A stretch of DNA of 64,000 bases from Escherichia ruysiae (GCF_031323975.1 NZ_JAVIWS010000001.1:124001-188000), one strand, 5' to 3'. Counted from the stretch's first letter, positions 1 to 12,678 are shown. A program made the numbers and translations. The notes: generated by a model from the sequence alone, not told the origin.

Positions 1-68
1 TTGTCATCAAATTGCCATTTGTGCGCGCTAACAATAACGTGAAAACAGGTATCTCCTGGGATAAGACC

Positions 69-173
69 ATGAACGATCAAATGCTCGTTGAGACACTGAT
101 TATCACGTCATCGTTTTTTGCCATTGCAGTTGTGCTGGTGCTGTCTGTTCTGCTTATTGAACGGAGCAGCTAG
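69..173 (+). CDS. yoaI: Small inner-membrane protein YoaI (34 aa)
   Basis: A 34-residue ORF that matches K-12 YoaI almost residue for residue. It has a short polar N-terminus (MNDQML), one hydrophobic helix over about residues 8-29 and a charged end (IERSS), so it is a single-pass membrane miniprotein. I recall reports linking YoaI to crosstalk between the PhoR-PhoB and PhoQ-PhoP systems; nothing in this sequence tests that. The stop codon ends one base before the converging yeaK gene begins, so the two genes abut with no spacer. No strong Shine-Dalgarno is visible. Confidence 0.88.
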   Translation: MNDQMLVETLIITSSFFAIAVVLVLSVLLIERSS

Positions 174-677
174 TTACGTAGTACGACGGAATTTGACCAG
201 CTCTGGTTGTGCAATGCGTAAATAATCTGCGGTGTTCAAAATAACGGATTTATCCAGCATACCCGCATTGAAGGCGATCTCATCGAATCGCTCAAAGAGT
301 AGCGGGTCGGCGACCAGTTTGAGTTTTGGATGGAAGCTGAATGGAGGGATAGCACCGAAGACACAGCCTGTAAGTTCATCGACTTCAGCCGGGCTGGCCA
401 GCGAAGCACGCAACCCACCGATATGGCTGGCGAGTTGGCTAAGGTCGGCCTGTTGATCGGCAGCGAGGATCGCCAGAACATGCTGATTTACGCCATTACC
501 TTTGACTTTACACACCAGTGCCTTAGCACCCTGACCCAAAGCGGTGCCACGAATTTCTGACACCGCTTCGCATTTACCCACCGCGTCGTGGGTAACAATG
601 CGGAAGTTAGCGCCTTCTTGTGATAATAAAGCGATTAACCGCTGATGCGTCACGCTTCCTTTAGCCATTTCAGTCAT
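174..677 (-). CDS. yeaK: Mischarged aminoacyl-tRNA deacylase, YbaK/ProX family
   Basis: A 167-residue single-domain YbaK/ProX-fold protein, full length and near-identical to K-12 YeaK. The family are free-standing trans-editing enzymes that hydrolyse wrongly charged tRNAs; YeaK is reported to act on seryl-tRNA, including Ser-tRNA(Thr). Visible family features are the VCKVKGNG stretch near residues 55-62, which carries the conserved lysine, and the GAIPPFSFHPK segment near residues 108-118. It is transcribed alone, converging on yoaI. An alternative start at Met4 (MAKGSV) cannot be excluded. Confidence 0.92.
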   Translation of the reverse strand: MTEMAKGSVTHQRLIALLSQEGANFRIVTHDAVGKCEAVSEIRGTALGQGAKALVCKVKGNGVNQHVLAILAADQQADLSQLASHIGGLRASLASPAEVDELTGCVFGAIPPFSFHPKLKLVADPLLFERFDEIAFNAGMLDKSVILNTADYLRIAQPELVKFRRTT

Positions 678-719
678 TTCACGCTCCTGGGATTACAAGC
701 AAACAACCACAGAAGATTA

Positions 720-2210
720 TCATGAACGGCTGTTTTTGTTCTGCTTATTGACATATAAACGCTCATCGGAAGCTTTATATGCATCATGCAGCGTATCGTT
801 TTCTTTCATCGCGTAAATACCGGAAGAGAAGCCGATCTCTTTCTGCGGCGCGATATGTTGCAGACGTTTTTCGATACGTTCAGGCAGTTGTGCTGCAATT
901 TGCGGCGTCGAATCGACAAGAATGATACAGAATTCATCGCCACCGAGACGGATAGCATAATCGCTTTTACGAATCGACTGTTTAATCGCCTGAGCTAATA
1001 ACGTAATGGCTAAATCCCCCTCCTGATGACCGAGGGTGTCATTTATTTGCTTTAACTTGTCCATGTCAATTGCAATAAACATCACCGAAGAACCGGATTG
1101 CACCAGTTTCTGCAAACGCTGCTCAAGTTCAGGCGTTAATATTTTGCGATTATACAGTCCGGTCATCGCATCACTGATATTTTCACGAGTCACGTTTTGG
1201 TACAGGCGGAAGTGCATCCGTACCATGTTGAGTAATATCAATGCTGTCAGCAGCCAGAATACAACGCTTTTCCATGATGATGTAATAAAGTAAAGAATAT
1301 CAATGGATAACGAAACACGAATGCCGCCAGGCAAGTCATGGACGTAACTGACATACTGAAACAGATTATCTTCGCTCTGATTGATAATAATGTCGCGTCC
1401 CGAATCTGTATCGGTTAGCGTAACATTGAGAAAACGCCAGAGGAGAGGGCGGTCATGAGTATAAAAAATATTGCGCAGATTGTTTTTACTAATATCCAGC
1501 AACACAATACCTTTTAATTGCCCGGCAACATAGACGGGCGTCAGCAAACTCATCACGTTCTGTTTAGTACGCTGATCCTGGTAAATGCTCGATAATACGG
1601 TGCGACCGGTAAACACTTTTTCAATATCTTTACGATCAATACCAATGCTTCCTGACTGCAAGAAGGACCAGTTATTCATCGCGAAGTATTCAACATTTAC
1701 CGGCTCATAAAAATAGACATAGTGATCATTGAGATCGAGATAATAGTGAAATTTCTCTTCGGCCATCCCAAGGCCGGAACCGTAATCATCCTGGTGGCGG
1801 TTACCTTCCACCGCCTGATCAAATGCCGGTAATAGCGCCGCTGCTTCGACAATTGTGTCGCAGTCAGTGGATGCAGTCTGCAATGTTCCGTGTAAATCTG
1901 CATAAGTATGGGCAGTCAGGTTTAAGCCATGGGTATTGTTGGCAGACTCAAAAGCCTCACAGATGGCCCGTCGCTGTTCTGGCGACACCTCAGACTGTTT
2001 AGCAGCAAGTGCGCGCATCACATGTGCGGCAATACTCTGATTTTGATACTTGTCGTAGAGAAAGGAGGAGTCTGCTTTCTGGACGATATAGCGCAAATAA
2101 GCACTCATTGCCCTGTCGCTGGCGACAAGTTCAAAAATAAGGAAGGAAGATGTCAGCACAATGACACTTGCGGCGATAAAATGCCGGAGCATTCTATGGT
2201 GCAATTTCAT
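720..2210 (-). CDS. dgcJ: Membrane-anchored diguanylate cyclase DgcJ (YeaJ)
   Basis: A 496-residue c-di-GMP synthase. An N-terminal membrane helix (about 10-30) is followed by a periplasmic sensory region of some 270 residues, a second helix near 310-330 and a cytoplasmic GGDEF domain. The catalytic GGDEF sequence is intact at residues 423-427 (RLGGDEF), and an RxxD inhibitory site (RKSD) sits at 414-417, so the enzyme should be active and product-inhibited. The family member in K-12 is linked to motility control. The frame is open 60 codons further upstream, but I chose the ATG at 2210 because a clear AAGGAG lies just before it and the length then matches K-12. It lies downstream of cdgI on the same strand. 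Confidence 0.93.
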   Translation of the reverse strand: MKLHHRMLRHFIAASVIVLTSSFLIFELVASDRAMSAYLRYIVQKADSSFLYDKYQNQSIAAHVMRALAAKQSEVSPEQRRAICEAFESANNTHGLNLTAHTYADLHGTLQTASTDCDTIVEAAALLPAFDQAVEGNRHQDDYGSGLGMAEEKFHYYLDLNDHYVYFYEPVNVEYFAMNNWSFLQSGSIGIDRKDIEKVFTGRTVLSSIYQDQRTKQNVMSLLTPVYVAGQLKGIVLLDISKNNLRNIFYTHDRPLLWRFLNVTLTDTDSGRDIIINQSEDNLFQYVSYVHDLPGGIRVSLSIDILYFITSSWKSVVFWLLTALILLNMVRMHFRLYQNVTRENISDAMTGLYNRKILTPELEQRLQKLVQSGSSVMFIAIDMDKLKQINDTLGHQEGDLAITLLAQAIKQSIRKSDYAIRLGGDEFCIILVDSTPQIAAQLPERIEKRLQHIAPQKEIGFSSGIYAMKENDTLHDAYKASDERLYVNKQNKNSRS

Positions 2211-2390
2211 GATAAATGGCACTCCTTCGGTTAGTGAAACGAGAAAACCAGATAAAGTTCGATTGCGGCCTGGTACAGGGGCGCTAATTATACTCATCTC
2301 TGCGCCGCTGGGGAGGGGAAATTTAGGGGTATTGGTAATAAATTGTATGCCAAAGCCACGCAAAATGCATGGCTGTGAATAATTTTGCAC

Positions 2391-3734
2391 TCAAATATAA
2401 TGAATAATCACTTTGTTACCGCCATCGGTTTTCGCCTCACGTAACGCTTTATCTGCTTCTGTCATGACAAGCGAGATATTACGCGTATCACCCGTGGAAA
2501 AAACACAGCCAATGCTGATGGTCATTTGTTCAGGGACATTATATCTATTACTAAAACCGGTCAGGAGCTCGACATTTTTACGCACCCGATCGGCGATAAT
2601 TTTTGCCTGGGCGGTATTCAATTCGGTAAATATCAAGCCAAACACTTCACCATCCAGACGTGCGAAGATGTCATCGGGGCGAATACTTTGCTGGATAATA
2701 TCGACAATTGAAACCAGAACTTTATCGCCCACATGATGACCCCATTGAGCATTTATGCGTTTGAACTGGTTAATATCTACCAGCATAATGCAAAAATCCT
2801 TCACAACAGGGCGAGAGAGTAATGACTCTACACTGTTGAAAAAGTGACGACGGTTATAAATATTGGTTAGTACATCATGAACCGCCAGTTTGCTGGAAAG
2901 TTGTAGTTCCTGAAATATGTTATATACCAAGAAGGTGACAACAAACAGTTTACTCGAAACCTCAATGCCACGACTGATATACCAGATGGTATAATTATAT
3001 TCATCCAGAGTCAGTAGTAACAAGTTACAGCAGAGCGATGCCAGACATAATAATGCAATTGACGGCCACATCTCGCTTGCTAATTGTGTACGCATGATAA
3101 TAAAAAACAGTAAACACGCCCACAGACAAACCAAAATCTTGGTGTAGTTAATTCCCCAGCTCGCCGTATGACTATCCGGACAGTAATCTACGACATATAA
3201 AGAGTAGTCAGGATTATAGCTGCTCAGGTTATGTGCCAGAAAAGGGAAAAATATAAAAGGTATCAGCGCCAGCAACAAGATACAGGTTTTTTTCTTGTTG
3301 TTCGTCAGGATGCTATTTCGTCCATAACAGTAGAGAGCCAGTGCGGTTAAGAAAATAAAACTTAGCTGGCGAAATAGATATAATATTGAAACATCATTCG
3401 CCTTCGTCTGAATAAGGATGTTATCATTGATAGGTTTATGAATAATGAAAATAGTTTCAGTTAAATAGAAAAGACCACTTAAAAAAGCAAGGCTTAAAAT
3501 AAGTGTTGGAAAAATATCACGATTAGTGAAATATTTCATTAGCATGAAAAGAAAGATGATGGAATTGAGGAAAAATAAAGCCACAACAACCATCAGGTAA
3601 TTCATCTGTGGGATGAGTTTTACATTGGTGTTTTCATTATATAAGGTGGTGATGCAAAATAAAATTAATGTCAGTAACAAGCTGAAAATAAAAAAGCTTT
3701 GTGCTTTTAATTTTTGTGTACCCATAGGAACCAT
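2391..3734 (-). CDS. cdgI: Degenerate GGDEF membrane protein CdgI (YeaI)
   Basis: About 447 residues: a hydrophobic N-terminal half with some eight predicted membrane helices, then a GGDEF-fold domain. The active-site motif is degenerate: DGEVF replaces GGDEF at residues 361-365. The RxxD inhibitory site survives just upstream as RPDD. The pattern suggests a c-di-GMP-binding receptor rather than a synthase; that is inference. The start is uncertain. ATG codons at 3734 and 3725 both lack a good ribosome-binding site, and the frame stays open without ATG up to a stop at 3864-3866. It differs from my memory of K-12 CdgI by roughly a tenth of residues, so it is among the faster-evolving genes here. 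dgcJ follows on the same strand. Confidence 0.85.
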   Translation of the reverse strand: MVPMGTQKLKAQSFFIFSLLLTLILFCITTLYNENTNVKLIPQMNYLMVVVALFFLNSIIFLFMLMKYFTNRDIFPTLILSLAFLSGLFYLTETIFIIHKPINDNILIQTKANDVSILYLFRQLSFIFLTALALYCYGRNSILTNNKKKTCILLLALIPFIFFPFLAHNLSSYNPDYSLYVVDYCPDSHTASWGINYTKILVCLWACLLFFIIMRTQLASEMWPSIALLCLASLCCNLLLLTLDEYNYTIWYISRGIEVSSKLFVVTFLVYNIFQELQLSSKLAVHDVLTNIYNRRHFFNSVESLLSRPVVKDFCIMLVDINQFKRINAQWGHHVGDKVLVSIVDIIQQSIRPDDIFARLDGEVFGLIFTELNTAQAKIIADRVRKNVELLTGFSNRYNVPEQMTISIGCVFSTGDTRNISLVMTEADKALREAKTDGGNKVIIHYI

Positions 3735-3861
3735 AAAAAGGAGAGCAATGTGAGTGCTGGATTTTATTGATGGCAGAGATATATAGTTTTGACCAGGATC
3801 AAATTTCTTTGCCGATGAAAAAATAATTAAAGAATACCCCTGAAAAAAAGCGTGTTAACAG

Positions 3862-3887
3862 AATCATTTTTTCCGAATGATTTTTTT
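3862..3887. repeat. AT-rich hairpin with T-run in cdgI upstream region
   Basis: A 7-bp perfect stem (AATCATT / AATGATT) with a 7-base loop runs straight into seven T residues on the + strand. It looks like a weak terminator, but no + strand gene precedes it. It lies in the 280-bp gap between cdgI and yeaH, which is very AT-rich and otherwise holds only the yeaH terminator. Confidence 0.3.
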
Positions 3888-3976
3888 ATGGAACTAAATT
3901 CTGTAAAGCTGATGCTGACATATTTAAAACAATTGTAAGGTAATGTATGTAATAAATGAATTAATTTACAGTGAGC

Positions 3977-4012
3977 TAAAAATCAGCCAGGTAACAATGA
4001 CCCGGCTGACTA
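3977..4012 (-). terminator. Intrinsic terminator of yeaG-yeaH
   Basis: On the minus strand, AGTCAGCCGGGT and ACCTGGCTGA form an 11-12 bp stem with one wobble and a 7-base loop, followed by TTTTT. It sits directly after the yeaH stop codon. Confidence 0.8.
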
Positions 4013-4014
4013 TT

Positions 4015-7355
<3,341 letters not shown>

Positions 7356-7790
7356 GGTATGCCGTCCTTTCGTTTTTTAGCACAGGTTAAGAGCCGTTCA
7401 TATGAATAGTAGAGGCTCCCGGAAGAGGTAAACTGAACGACGTCGCTTGCTAAAACACAGCAACTCTCATGCCATCTTACCGACTGTGAGAACAACGTGC
7501 CCGGTGATACACCTTCAAAATTAAGCGTAGATGGCAATTGGAAAACTTGCCTGCATGGCTTTCTGGATTTCAATGGCATATCAACAACTCATCCATAAAA
7601 ATTGCATAATTAATGTAAAGAATATTGCCGCCAGTAACGCAAAATTCATTCAGGTGTAAGCCCGATGTCATCAGCGTCAGGAAAATTAAACAGTTACCTT
7701 TAGAAATGAAAATGTAAAAAGGTTGGGTTTCGATGTATTGACGGGTAAACTTTGTCGCCCGCTAAACATTTGTTTAAGGAATGATTAATT
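7356..7790. other. Divergent yeaG / mipA control region
   Basis: A 435-bp gap between divergent genes. It holds the yeaG sigma-54 element (7459-7474) and a possible mipA promoter. The latter has TTGACG at 7738-7743 and GCTAAA 17 bases later at 7761-7766, followed by an AAGGA ribosome-binding site. A 75-codon ORF on the minus strand overlaps the yeaG start and is not convincing. Nothing else was recognised. Confidence 0.55.
7459..7474 (-). promoter_or_regulatory. Sigma-54 (-24/-12) promoter of yeaG
   Basis: On the minus strand the sequence reads TGGCAT-GAGAG-TTGCT. The GG and GC dinucleotides are exactly 10 bases apart, as the RpoN consensus TGGCAC-N5-TTGCA requires. It points at yeaG, with a predicted start near 7448 and a leader of about 90 nt. 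The yeaGH operon is known to belong to the NtrC regulon. No clean NtrC palindrome was found by eye. Confidence 0.75.
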
Positions 7791-8537
7791 GTGACCAAAC
7801 TCAAACTTCTGGCACTTGGAGTGCTTATCGCAACGTCTGCAGGCGTAGCGCACGCTGAAGGTAATTTTTCCCTGGGCGCAGGCGTAGGTGTCGTTGAACA
7901 CCCCTATAAAGATTACGATACCGATGTTTACCCAGTACCAGTAATCAACTATGAAGGCGATAACTTCTGGTTCCGTGGCTTAGGTGGTGGTTACTACCTG
8001 TGGAATGACGCAACGGATAAACTTTCAATTACCGCTTACTGGTCGCCGCTCTACTTCAAAGCCAAAGACAGTGGTGATCACCAAATGCGCCACCTGGATG
8101 ACCGTAAGAGCACTATGATGGCTGGTCTGTCCTACGCACACTTTACCCAGTACGGTTATCTGCGTACCACCCTGGCAGGAGACACACTGGATAACAGCAA
8201 CGGTATCGTGTGGGATATGGCCTGGTTGTACCGTTACACCAACGGCGGCCTGACCGTGACTCCGGGTATCGGTGTGCAGTGGAACAGCGAAAACCAGAAC
8301 GAATACTATTATGGCGTATCGCGCAAAGAATCCGCTCGCAGCGGTCTGCGTGGCTATAACCCGAATGACAGCTGGAGTCCTTACCTGGAGCTGAGTGCCA
8401 GCTACAACTTCCTCGGCGACTGGAGTGTTTACGGCACCGCACGCTACACCCGCCTGTCTGATGAAGTTACTGACAGCCCGATGGTGGATAAATCCTGGAC
8501 TGGTCTGATTTCTACCGGGATCACCTACAAATTCTGA
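7791..8537 (+). CDS. mipA: MltA-interacting outer-membrane protein MipA
   Basis: A 248-residue OmpV/MipA-family outer-membrane protein, nearly identical to K-12. A signal peptide ends at VAHA about residue 22 and the mature protein is rich in alternating aromatic strands ending in YKF, typical of a beta barrel. MipA is described as a scaffold linking the lytic transglycosylase MltA to PBP1B. The start is GTG, preceded by AAGGA. Monocistronic, with a good terminator downstream. Confidence 0.94.
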   Translation: MTKLKLLALGVLIATSAGVAHAEGNFSLGAGVGVVEHPYKDYDTDVYPVPVINYEGDNFWFRGLGGGYYLWNDATDKLSITAYWSPLYFKAKDSGDHQMRHLDDRKSTMMAGLSYAHFTQYGYLRTTLAGDTLDNSNGIVWDMAWLYRYTNGGLTVTPGIGVQWNSENQNEYYYGVSRKESARSGLRGYNPNDSWSPYLELSASYNFLGDWSVYGTARYTRLSDEVTDSPMVDKSWTGLISTGITYKF

Positions 8538-8568
8538 TAATGCATCTTTCCAGGGCATTTTGTGCATA

Positions 8569-8594
8569 AAAACAGGGCGTCACGCCCTGTTTTG
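8569..8594 (+). terminator. Terminator of mipA
   Basis: Stem AAAACAGGGCG / CGCCCTGTTTT around a 3-4 base loop, ending in a T-run, about 30 bp after the mipA stop. Confidence 0.85.
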
Positions 8595-8626
8595 CATTAC
8601 GGTGGTACAAAAACCGGGAGGAAACA

Positions 8627-9481
8627 ATGCAACAAAAAATGATTCAGTTCAGTGGCGATGTCTCACTGCCAGCCGTAGGGCAGGGAACATGGTATATGGG
8701 CGAAGACGCCAGTCAGCGCAAAACAGAAGTTGCTGCACTACGCGCGGGCATTGACCTCGGTTTAACCCTCATTGATACCGCCGAAATGTATGCCGATGGC
8801 GGTGCCGAGAAGGTGGTCGGTGAAGCATTAACCGGTCTGCGTGATAGAGTCTTTCTCGTCTCTAAAGTCTATCCGTGGAATGCTGGCGGACAAAAAGCGA
8901 TTAACGCATGTGAAGCCAGTTTACGCCGCCTCAATACTGATTATCTCGATCTTTACTTATTACACTGGTCTGGCAGTTTCGCTTTTGAAGAGACTGTCGC
9001 AGCAATGGAAAAATTGATCGCCCAGGGAAAAATCCGCCGCTGGGGCGTTTCCAACCTTGATTATTCTGACATGCAGGAGCTCTGGCAGGTGCCGGGTGGA
9101 AATCAGTGTGCCACTAATCAAGTGCTTTATCATCTCGGCTCGCGAGGGATTGAGTATGATCTACTCCCCTGGTGCCAACAACAGCAAATGCCAGTGATGG
9201 CTTACAGTCCGTTGGCGCAGGCCGGGCGCTTACGTAATGGTTTGCTAAAAAACGCAGTGGTCAACGAAATAGCTCATGCTCACAATGCCACTGCCGCGCA
9301 AGTGTTGCTGGCGTGGGTAATCAGCCATCAGGGCGTGATGGCGATTCCAAAAGCGGCAACTATCGCCCATGTTCAACAAAATGCAGCTGTGCTTGAGATT
9401 GTGCTTTCGTCAGAGGAATTAGCCATGCTGGACAACGCGTATCCGGCACCAAAAGGCAAAACTTCGCTGGATATGGTGTGA
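8627..9481 (+). CDS. yeaE: Methylglyoxal reductase, aldo-keto reductase YeaE
   Basis: A 284-residue aldo-keto reductase (TIM barrel) that reduces methylglyoxal and related aldehydes with NADPH. Family marks are DTAEMYADG near residues 50-58 with the catalytic Asp and Tyr, LLHWSG near 110 and the C-terminal cofactor-binding IPKAAT segment near 242. Strong GGGAGG ribosome-binding site. Stands alone between mipA and the converging yeaD. Confidence 0.93.
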   Translation: MQQKMIQFSGDVSLPAVGQGTWYMGEDASQRKTEVAALRAGIDLGLTLIDTAEMYADGGAEKVVGEALTGLRDRVFLVSKVYPWNAGGQKAINACEASLRRLNTDYLDLYLLHWSGSFAFEETVAAMEKLIAQGKIRRWGVSNLDYSDMQELWQVPGGNQCATNQVLYHLGSRGIEYDLLPWCQQQQMPVMAYSPLAQAGRLRNGLLKNAVVNEIAHAHNATAAQVLLAWVISHQGVMAIPKAATIAHVQQNAAVLEIVLSSEELAMLDNAYPAPKGKTSLDMV

Positions 9482-9490
9482 TGTTGAGAT

Positions 9491-9515
9491 GTGCCGGATG
9501 CATCGCACCCGGCAC
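9491..9515. repeat. REP-like palindrome between yeaE and yeaD
   Basis: GTGCCGG and CCGGCAC arms around GATGC-type REP sequence in the 49-bp gap between the converging yeaE and yeaD genes. It probably serves both 3' ends. Confidence 0.7.
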
Positions 9516-9530
9516 ATAAACTAGCACAAA

Positions 9531-10415
9531 TTAACGTTTGGCAACGCGAATGGATTGTGCCAGATGGGAAGGTTGCTCTTTAGTCACTTTTTGAGTTTCT
9601 GAAGCGTAAGCTGTTTCTACACAAACAAAGGTCTTGTAGCCATCATCCGGCATATCGCCCATGCTGACTGAAAGTGCCGGGCCAGGGTTCCAGCCGACGA
9701 CGTTCAGATGATGCTGGTGACCAACGGTAATAGTACGATTCAACGCTTCGTCATTAATCACACTGCAATCTTGCGGATTCAGATACACGCGATCGGTACG
9801 ATCAGGGAAGGTCTGAATACCGTCGGTCAGTACATCTTCTTTCGCATCGTTCACTTTATCAATGAAGCGATCGCCCAGACCACTGACGCTTACCTTAGCA
9901 ATATCACCCACGTTAAAGTAAGTATGCAGAGCAGAGGTGGTTTCAAATTCGCCGTGCGCTTCAAGATCGATTTCACAGGTTTCACCCACGCGGAAATGCG
10001 CTAACAGCGTAAAGTCGTGCGGCCAGTATTTTTTTGTCTCGTCGCTTTGCGTCAGTTCGAAAGTCAGTGTCACGCTATCGGCATCTTCACTATGCGATTT
10101 CAGCGTCCACGGCAGAATACGGGCAAAACCGTGCGCAGGCAGACCTTGTTGTGCTGCCGGACCAAACCACGGCCAGCAAACCGGCACGCCACCGCGAATG
10201 GCGACGCCATTTTTGAACGGAGTGTTATTGCTCAACCACAGGACGTCTTCTTCACCCGCAGGTTTCCACGAGAGAAGGTGTGCGCCCTGTAATGTAAAAG
10301 AGGCTTTTACCTGGGGATGTTCGACCACAATAAGGTCCAGTTCATCCAGTTTACGACGGGAGAGGACAGGGGAAATTTGTTCGATGACCGGAAGGGCAAA
10401 AATTTTCTTAATCAT
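9531..10415 (-). CDS. yeaD: Glucose-6-phosphate 1-epimerase family protein YeaD
   Basis: A 294-residue galactose-mutarotase-like beta-sandwich protein of the hexose-6-phosphate 1-epimerase family (interconverting alpha and beta glucose-6-phosphate). The conserved histidine of the LPAHGFAR motif is His95, and VETAYAS near the C-terminus is also conserved. The ATG at 10415 gives the K-12 length; seven upstream in-frame codons with another ATG have no better ribosome-binding site. It follows gapA on the same strand after the gapA terminator. Confidence 0.92.
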   Translation of the reverse strand: MIKKIFALPVIEQISPVLSRRKLDELDLIVVEHPQVKASFTLQGAHLLSWKPAGEEDVLWLSNNTPFKNGVAIRGGVPVCWPWFGPAAQQGLPAHGFARILPWTLKSHSEDADSVTLTFELTQSDETKKYWPHDFTLLAHFRVGETCEIDLEAHGEFETTSALHTYFNVGDIAKVSVSGLGDRFIDKVNDAKEDVLTDGIQTFPDRTDRVYLNPQDCSVINDEALNRTITVGHQHHLNVVGWNPGPALSVSMGDMPDDGYKTFVCVETAYASETQKVTKEQPSHLAQSIRVAKR

Positions 10416-10448
10416 GACGCAGTCCTTTAACTTCATTTCATCAGGTAA

Positions 10449-10477
10449 AAAAAAGAGCGACCGAAGTCGCTCTTTTT
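10449..10477 (-). terminator. Terminator of gapA with UUCG loop
   Basis: On the minus strand, AAAAAGAGCGAC and GTCGCTCTTTTT enclose a TTCG tetraloop: a 12-bp perfect stem with a U-rich end. It lies 21 bp after the gapA stop, before yeaD. Confidence 0.93.
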
Positions 10478-10498
10478 AGATCACAAAGTCATCTCAAC

Positions 10499-11506
<1,008 letters not shown>

Positions 11507-11537
11507 CTATTTGTTAGTGAATAAAAGGTTGCCTGTA

Positions 11538-11565
11538 AAATTACAAAAACCTTACGCAGCGTCAA
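11538..11565 (-). promoter_or_regulatory. Proximal sigma-70 promoter of gapA
   Basis: Minus-strand TTGACG (11560-11565) and TAATTT (11538-11543) are 16 bp apart. gapA of E. coli is known to use several promoters; this is the one visible nearest the gene. Confidence 0.6.
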
Positions 11566-11659
11566 GCGGAATCGTGTCAATCATTGCGACAAATCAATCC
11601 TGTGCCTAAGCATTACGCGACTGACTCGCCTCACTCTTCCTTTGGGCTTGAGACCACAT

Positions 11660-11673
11660 GGGGTCGGCGCCCC
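11660..11673. repeat. GC-rich palindrome in gapA/msrB spacer
   Basis: GGGG ... GGCGCC ... CCCC palindrome in an otherwise AT-rich 341-bp divergent region (11495-11835). No role recognised. Confidence 0.35.
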
Positions 11674-11701
11674 GAATTTTAAAGGGCAATTACGATAAAA
11701 A

Positions 11702-11717
11702 TGTGATTTTTATCACG
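11702..11717. promoter_or_regulatory. CRP-type operator upstream of gapA
   Basis: TGTGATTTTTATCACG matches the CRP consensus TGTGA-N6-TCACA at 9 of 10 core bases. gapA is known to be cAMP-CRP responsive. Confidence 0.7.
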
Positions 11718-11784
11718 TTTTAAGTGCTGCCATTTCGTTGAGATCAAGTTTAGAACAAAATTTTGCGAGTTGGTGTTAATGTTT

Positions 11785-11793
11785 TGTTAGAAT
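11785..11793 (+). promoter_or_regulatory. Extended -10 promoter of msrB
   Basis: TGT-TAGAAT, an extended -10 element without a good -35, 43 bp before the msrB start. The predicted leader is about 36 nt. Confidence 0.5.
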
Positions 11794-11835
11794 AAGTCAC
11801 GTAATGTGAGCGTGATTAAAGTGAGATGTGAGCAA

Positions 11836-12249
11836 ATGGCTAACAAACCTTCGGCAGAAGAACTGAAAAAAAATTTGTCCGAGATGCAGTTTTACGTGAC
11901 ACAGAATCACGGGACGGAGCCGCCATTTACTGGACGTTTATTGCATAATAAGCGCGACGGCATTTACCACTGTTTGATCTGCGACGCCCCTCTGTTTCAT
12001 TCTCAAACCAAGTATGATTCAGGCTGTGGCTGGCCCAGTTTTTATGAGCCGGTGAGTGAAGATTCAATCCGTTATATCAAAGACTTGTCACATGGAATGC
12101 AGCGGATAGAAATTCGTTGTGGAAACTGTGATGCTCATCTGGGGCATGTTTTTCCCGACGGCCCACAACCCACAGGCGAACGCTATTGTGTTAACTCGGC
12201 ATCATTGCGTTTTACTGATGGCGAAAATGGCGAAGAAATCAACGGTTGA
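11836..12249 (+). CDS. msrB: Peptide methionine-R-sulfoxide reductase B
   Basis: A 137-residue repair enzyme that reduces methionine-R-sulfoxide in proteins. Two CxxC pairs (CLIC and CGNC) bind zinc and the catalytic cysteine lies in RYCVNSASL near residue 118. Start chosen at ATG 11836 (MANKP), matching K-12, although an upstream in-frame ATG adds ten residues. yeaC follows 41 bp later on the same strand. Confidence 0.95.
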   Translation: MANKPSAEELKKNLSEMQFYVTQNHGTEPPFTGRLLHNKRDGIYHCLICDAPLFHSQTKYDSGCGWPSFYEPVSEDSIRYIKDLSHGMQRIEIRCGNCDAHLGHVFPDGPQPTGERYCVNSASLRFTDGENGEEING

Positions 12250-12290
12250 AAAAACGATTCAGCAACTTATTCCACAGGAGCGGGAAAATT

Positions 12291-12563
12291 ATGAATCTTG
12301 ATGAAATAATCAACAGCATGACGCCTGAGGTTTACCAGCGTTTATCGACAGCCGTTGAACTGGGTAAATGGCCAGACGGTGTTGCCTTGACGGAAGAACA
12401 AAAAGAGAACTGTCTGCAACTGGTGATGCTGTGGCAAGCCCGTAACAATACCGATGCGCAGCATATGACTATTGATACGAACGGCCAGATGGTCATGAAG
12501 AGCAAACAACAGTTGAAAGAAGATTTTGGTATCACGGCAAAACCAATTGCCATGTTTAAGTGA
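12291..12563 (+). CDS. yeaC: DUF1315 family protein YeaC
   Basis: A 90-residue soluble acidic protein of the DUF1315 family, full length against K-12. Function unknown. It begins MNLDEIINSM after a CAGGAG ribosome-binding site and is probably co-transcribed with msrB. In K-12 the next gene is ydjL; here the neighbour is pncA. Confidence 0.9.
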   Translation: MNLDEIINSMTPEVYQRLSTAVELGKWPDGVALTEEQKENCLQLVMLWQARNNTDAQHMTIDTNGQMVMKSKQQLKEDFGITAKPIAMFK

Positions 12564-12571
12564 ATGAATTG

Positions 12572-12610
12572 TCCCCTTTGTAGCGCGTTTACGAAGGGAG
12601 GGGATAATCT
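12572..12610. repeat. Hairpin downstream of yeaC
   Basis: Arms CCTT-T-GTA and TAC-G-AAGG, with further CCCC/GGGG pairing outside, form an imperfect stem just after the yeaC stop. It could end the msrB-yeaC transcript, though the U-run is poor. Confidence 0.5.
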
Positions 12611-12622
12611 TTACTGTCACGT

Positions 12623-12648
12623 GTTGGTTGTTTGATTTAACAACCAAC
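12623..12648. repeat. 10-bp inverted repeat in yeaC/pncA gap
   Basis: Perfect arms GTTGGTTGTT / AACAACCAAC with a 6-base loop. It sits where K-12 carries the ydjE-ydjL genes. Confidence 0.6.
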
Positions 12649-12678
12649 ATGCCAGAGGCACCGCTGCCGCACTTTATT

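Noticed and set aside
2211..2390. 60-codon N-terminal extension of dgcJ
   Set aside because: A good AAGGAG precedes the internal ATG at 2210, which also begins the membrane anchor; the extension has no signal or family match.
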